NCBI RefSeq assembly: GCF_003383095.1
Contig: NZ_PSYW01000001.1
Span: 372,001-436,000 of the forward strand
DNA: 64,000 bases
DNA from: Haloferax sp. Atlit-12N
GTDB taxonomy: Archaea; Halobacteriota; Halobacteria; Halobacteriales; Haloferacaceae
Direction: 5' to 3'
In this document: piece after piece, positions 61,387-64,000 of the stretch
Position numbering within the stretch: the stretch's first letter is position 1
Layout of the letters: every line of letters begins with the position of its first letter
Notes under the pieces: model-generated
Database searches by the model: none
Told to the model about the DNA's origin: nothing
What the model saw: the letters and a program-made list of their open reading frames with translations, nothing else
Position numbers and translations under genes: made by a program

Positions 61387-61457
61387 CCGAAAAGGTAACA
61401 TCCTTATTGGGGCGTCGAGAATGAAGGGATAGACGCGACGTTCGCGCGCATCGGTGT

Positions 61458-61540
61458 CTCGGCCGAGCGAAGCGAGGCCGAGGCTCGGTGCGTGCGAGTG
61501 AAGCGAGCGAGCACTGGTGTTGAGACGGACGGAGTCCGTC
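61458..61540. repeat. Cluster of inverted repeats upstream of tRNA-Gly
   Basis: The region contains CTCGGCC/GGCCGAG (61458-61464 with 61476-61482) and GACGGAC/GTCCGTC (61524-61530 with 61534-61540), the latter with a GGA loop, plus GCGAGCGAAGCGAG-like low-complexity sequence common in haloarchaeal intergenic DNA. They may be terminators for the lipoprotein mRNA. Confidence 0.45.
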
Positions 61541-61563
61541 GATACACGGTGCGAATGAAATGA

Positions 61564-61634
61564 GCACCGGTGGTCTAATGGTAAGACATTGGCCTTCCAA
61601 GCCAATTATCTGGGTTCGATTCCCAGCCGGTGCA
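61564..61634 (+). tRNA. tRNA-Gly (anticodon UCC)
   Basis: The 71-nt cloverleaf has acceptor stem GCACCGG/CCGGTGC, D arm TGGTCTAATGGTAAGACA, anticodon stem TTGGC/GCCAA around loop CTTCCAA (anticodon TCC), T arm TGGGTTCGATTCCCA and discriminator A. No intron and no encoded CCA. Confidence 0.95.
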
Positions 61635-61792
61635 TCTTCTCCGAACCACTTCCCGTCGAGCCACGGCTCCGACGCTCGCCCGCGTTGTCCCGGGCGAACG
61701 CCCACGAGTCTCGAAACACGCGGACTACGGCGACTTCAGGTCGAAATCCCGGACCGTCTCTCTTATCTTCCCCCCGAACGTAACCGAACGTA

Positions 61793-62062
61793 ATGCTGGA
61801 TTCCATTCCGCTGTTCCCCGGACTCCCGGGCGGCCCAGAACTGCTCATCGTCCTGCTCATCATCGTCCTCCTGTTCGGCGCGAACAAACTCCCCCAACTG
61901 GCCCGGTCGTCGGGACAGGCCATGGGCGAGTTCCGCCGCGGCCGCGAGGAGATCGAAGACGAACTGAAGAAGGGCGCAGAGGAAGGCGAGGACGACGACG
62001 AAGAAGACGAGACCGAGGCTGAGGCCGAAGCGACCGAGACGGAAGCCGAGAACAAACAGTAA
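61793..62062 (+). CDS. tatA: Twin-arginine translocase TatA-family subunit
   Basis: The 89-residue protein has a short N-terminus, one transmembrane helix (ELLIVLLIIVLLFGANKLPQ), the TatA-type F-G hinge followed by LARSSGQAMGEFRRGREEIE (amphipathic helix) and a highly acidic tail. It forms the Tat export pore. Haloferax exports many proteins by Tat, so this is a core secretion gene; whether it is the TatAo or TatAt type is not determined here. Confidence 0.93.
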   Translation: MLDSIPLFPGLPGGPELLIVLLIIVLLFGANKLPQLARSSGQAMGEFRRGREEIEDELKKGAEEGEDDDEEDETEAEAEATETEAENKQ

Positions 62063-62252
62063 GCGTCTCCCCCGGGGAAACAGACCCCTTGTGCGGTATT
62101 TCAGTTCGCCGAGTGCTGACAGTCACCGGTCGCTCGCGCAGTAAGTGACGACAGTCAAAATACGGAGTAGACGCGTCGGAGCGTCGAATTAACGGCCGAG
62201 AGACCGGCCGGTCTGCGAGTGATTTCGATGAGGTATGAATGGGTGGACAGCG

Positions 62253-62543
62253 AGGTTGCCCGGCGTTCCGACGTGGGGAATCCCGGTTGCCTCCTCCACC
62301 CCGCGATCCCTCGAGCGACGCACGTCCGATGGTCCGCTGCTCGCTTCCGCGCCTGGCGGGGTACCACCGATGAACCGCGCGAACCCTTCCCTGCGGAAGG
62401 GGTACGCGGAGCCGCTGTCCCCGAAGGACGAGGTTTCTACGTTGGCTTCCGGGGCCCGCGCCGGTCTGACCGGACGCGCCCGTGTTCGGTCCCCGCTAAA
62501 GACCTATTTCGCGGGTAGAGAGCAGGGCCTAACTGCCCGACCT
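62253..62543 (-). ncRNA. ffs: Signal recognition particle 7S RNA
   Basis: On the minus strand the region contains the diagnostic domain IV hairpin CCAGGCGCGGAAGCGAGCAG (62337-62356; GGAA tetraloop and the GCAG asymmetric loop), matching the universal SRP RNA core. The 5' AGGTCGGGC and 3' CAACCT ends can pair through AGGT/ACCT (helix 1). GTACCCCGCCAGGC is the upstream strand of helix 8. The length of about 290 nt and promoter (CGAAA then CTTAAC at 62571-62585) fit a haloarchaeal 7S RNA. Ends are estimates. Confidence 0.9.
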
Positions 62544-62570
62544 AGTCCACTCCCTCATTGTCCACCGACT

Positions 62571-62585
62571 GTTAAGGGCCTTTCG
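62571..62585 (-). promoter_or_regulatory. 7S RNA promoter (BRE and TATA)
   Basis: Minus strand reads CGAAA, then GGCC, then CTTAAC, a typical haloarchaeal stable-RNA promoter, centred about 28 bp upstream of the inferred 5' end. Confidence 0.6.
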
Positions 62586-62700
62586 ACTCGGATGCGGGAA
62601 AATCGGGGGACACCGTCGGGGTGATTCGACGCGGGGTCGGGAGCGCGGCGCGAGAAAACGAGTCAGCACGGGCATCGATACCGGCACCGCCGACGCCGGC

Positions 62701-63114
62701 TTACAAGACGCCGCGGGCGTACCACGCGCCGCCGACGAACGTGACGAACGCGGCGGCCACGACCGACCAGCGGTGGTACGTGAGCCACGAGTACTGCTGG
62801 TCGAAGCTAAACAGGAGCGTCGGGTCGATAGAGAACGACCACAGCGCGGCGATTCCGAGCATCGAAAGCGAGAGGACAAAGGCGAGTCCGGCGGCCGTCG
62901 CCGGGTCGGTCCGCTCCTGTCTGCCCGAGAGGAAGACAACCGTTTCGAGGAGGGCGAGCATCCCGACAAAGGAGATACCGACCGGACCCGCGGCGTAGTA
63001 GGCGGCCACCTGTCCGTCCCCACCCTCGATGGCGACGGCGGGAATCGCGACGGCGATTGCGAGGAGCAGCGCGCCGACGATTCCGACCGTTGGCGCGAGG
63101 CGTTCGGCGTCCAT
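62701..63114 (-). CDS. Haloarchaeal four-span membrane protein
   Basis: The 137-residue protein has four hydrophobic segments: GIVGALLLAIAVAIPAVAI, GPVGISFVGMLALLETVVF, AAGLAFVLSLSMLGIAALW and WSVVAAAFVTFVGGAWYARG. ATG 63114 (MDAERLAPTVGIVGALLLA) is chosen because upstream codons are charged and antisense to the thiolase. Conserved among haloarchaea but of unknown function. Confidence 0.75.
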   Translation of the reverse strand: MDAERLAPTVGIVGALLLAIAVAIPAVAIEGGDGQVAAYYAAGPVGISFVGMLALLETVVFLSGRQERTDPATAAGLAFVLSLSMLGIAALWSFSIDPTLLFSFDQQYSWLTYHRWSVVAAAFVTFVGGAWYARGVL

Positions 63115-63207
63115 GGCCGGTCGTTCGGGCGACCGACTGATAAACGGTTTGAGACGTGCCGGCGAGGGATTACCCGGTTTTAAATCGCGCTGCGACGACG
63201 TGCGCGT

Positions 63208-64000
63208 ATGGACCGCGTAGCGATTATCGGTGCATCGATGACCCAGTTCGGGCAGCGAGACGCGTGGATTCGCGAACTGCTCGCGGAGGCGGGGCAGGCC
63301 GCGCTCGCGGACGCCGACGTCTCGCCCGACGAAATCGAGCACCTCTACGTCTCGAACATGGCGAGCGGCGAGTTCGAGGGCCAGACGGGCGTCCCGAACG
63401 CCCTCGCCCACGACCTCGCGGCGATGCCCGCCTACACCGCCCGAATCGACCAGACCTCCTCGTCCGGCGGCGCGGGCGTCTACGCCGCGTGGCAGTCGGT
63501 CGCCTCCGGCGCGTCCGACATGACGATGCTCGTCGGCGGCGAGAAGATGACCCACCGCTCGACCGCCGAGTCGACGGACGTCATCGCCTCGCTGACGCAC
63601 CCGGTGGAGTACAAACACGGCGTGACGCTCCCCTCCTTCGCGGGGCTGACCGCTCGGCTCTACCTCGACACCTACGACGCCCCGCGGGAGTCCCTCGGGA
63701 AGGTCGCCGTCAAGAACCACAAAAACGGCGTGGACAACCCCCACGCCCAGTTCCGCAAGGAGGTCGACCTCGACACCGTCCTCGATTCGCCGGTCGTCGC
63801 CGACCCGCTTCGCCTCTACGACTTCTGTCCCATCACCGACGGCTCGGCGGCGCTCGTCTTCTGCCCCGAGTCGGTCGCCCGCGAGTACACCGACGACTAC
63901 GCCGTCGTCTCCGGTATCGGCGGCGCGACCGACACCCACGTCGTCCACGAGCGCGCCGACCCGACCACGATGGGCGGCGTCGTCAACTCTTCCGAAATCG
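63208..64000 (+). CDS. Thiolase-family acetyl-CoA acyltransferase, partial at window edge
   Basis: The first 264 codons are visible. MDRVAIIGASMTQFGQRDAW begins a typical archaeal/SCP2-type thiolase, with TSSSGGAGVYAAWQSVASGA near residue 95 around the position where the nucleophile Cys normally sits (here the sequence reads SSSGGA, so the Cys appears replaced by Ser). VGGEKMTHRSTAE and FCPITDGSAALVFCPESVA follow. The Cys absence fits the archaeal HMG-CoA-pathway acetyltransferase or an OB-fold-associated thiolase-like group that I cannot distinguish. The C-terminus is beyond the window. Confidence 0.85.
   Translation, partial: MDRVAIIGASMTQFGQRDAWIRELLAEAGQAALADADVSPDEIEHLYVSNMASGEFEGQTGVPNALAHDLAAMPAYTARIDQTSSSGGAGVYAAWQSVASGASDMTMLVGGEKMTHRSTAESTDVIASLTHPVEYKHGVTLPSFAGLTARLYLDTYDAPRESLGKVAVKNHKNGVDNPHAQFRKEVDLDTVLDSPVVADPLRLYDFCPITDGSAALVFCPESVAREYTDDYAVVSGIGGATDTHVVHERADPTTMGGVVNSSEI

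Noticed and set aside
62219..62624. Short open frames on the plus strand in the 62.2-62.6 kb gap
   Set aside because: The minus strand encodes the 7S RNA here, and the frames show no conserved protein feature.
1..64000. CRISPR arrays, insertion sequences, integrases or attachment sites
   Set aside because: No repeat-spacer pattern, transposase, integrase or flanking target duplication was seen anywhere in the window.

Overview
The window is archaeal and almost certainly comes from Haloferax or a very close haloarchaeon. The evidence is high GC, acidic proteins, short overlapping operons, a TFB-type initiation factor, RNA polymerase subunit Rpo11, GatA/GatC, a 7S SRP RNA, and a Zn/NADP glucose dehydrogenase followed directly by the regulator GfcR. 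Product names come from reading motifs and remembered families; no database search was possible. DUF numbers are given only where I am fairly sure.

Layout. 1-1887: divergent purine genes (purN-type domain cut by the window edge, and purB). 2212-8056: gdh-gfcR, a monothiol glutaredoxin, a conserved hypothetical, then three PP-loop ATPases in a row (two PAPS-reductase-like paralogues and a Dph6-like protein). 8090-12328: sugar nucleotidyltransferase, HTH/Zn-ribbon regulator, a putative SRA-HNH modification-dependent nuclease, a DJ-1/PfpI protein, an HGPRT-like enzyme, and a hypothetical. 12846-24217: ion and amino-acid transport, with a TrkA-N protein, an APC permease fused to USP domains, an Lrp regulator, then a nine-gene Mrp-type Na+/H+ antiporter operon starting with a USP-MrpE fusion and preceded by an overlapping 18-codon ORF. 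24242-27967: coaBC, a minimal FAD oxidoreductase, a hypothetical, and an SRPBCC protein. 28053-33485: a four-gene potassium uptake cluster (trkA, trkH, trkH, trkA). 33665-35971: a large unrecognised protein with an N-terminal Nudix domain and an internal twin-arginine motif. 36032-44123: gatC-gatA, tfb, a Nudix hydrolase, an asparagine-synthetase-like protein with PHP, CBS, and purL. 44169-53627: assorted metabolism and information genes (quinone oxidoreductase, two small membrane proteins, VOC, hisF, DUF1684, rpo11, two MBL hydrolases, a Ser/Arg-rich J-protein, UDG, DUF5793, cupin). 53739-64000: a membrane protein, pilB-pilC, a Trm9-like methyltransferase, a thioredoxin-reductase-like enzyme, a DUF4382 lipoprotein, tRNA-Gly(UCC), tatA, the SRP RNA, a small membrane protein, and a partial thiolase.

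Most of the window is core chromosome. I saw no insertion sequence, integrase, CRISPR array or prophage. The items best worth a second look are the Nudix/Tat protein, the SRA-HNH nuclease, a structured small RNA candidate at about 51555-51668 on the minus strand, a near-identical 12-base element upstream of both purB and purL, and the overlapping leader ORF of the Mrp operon.
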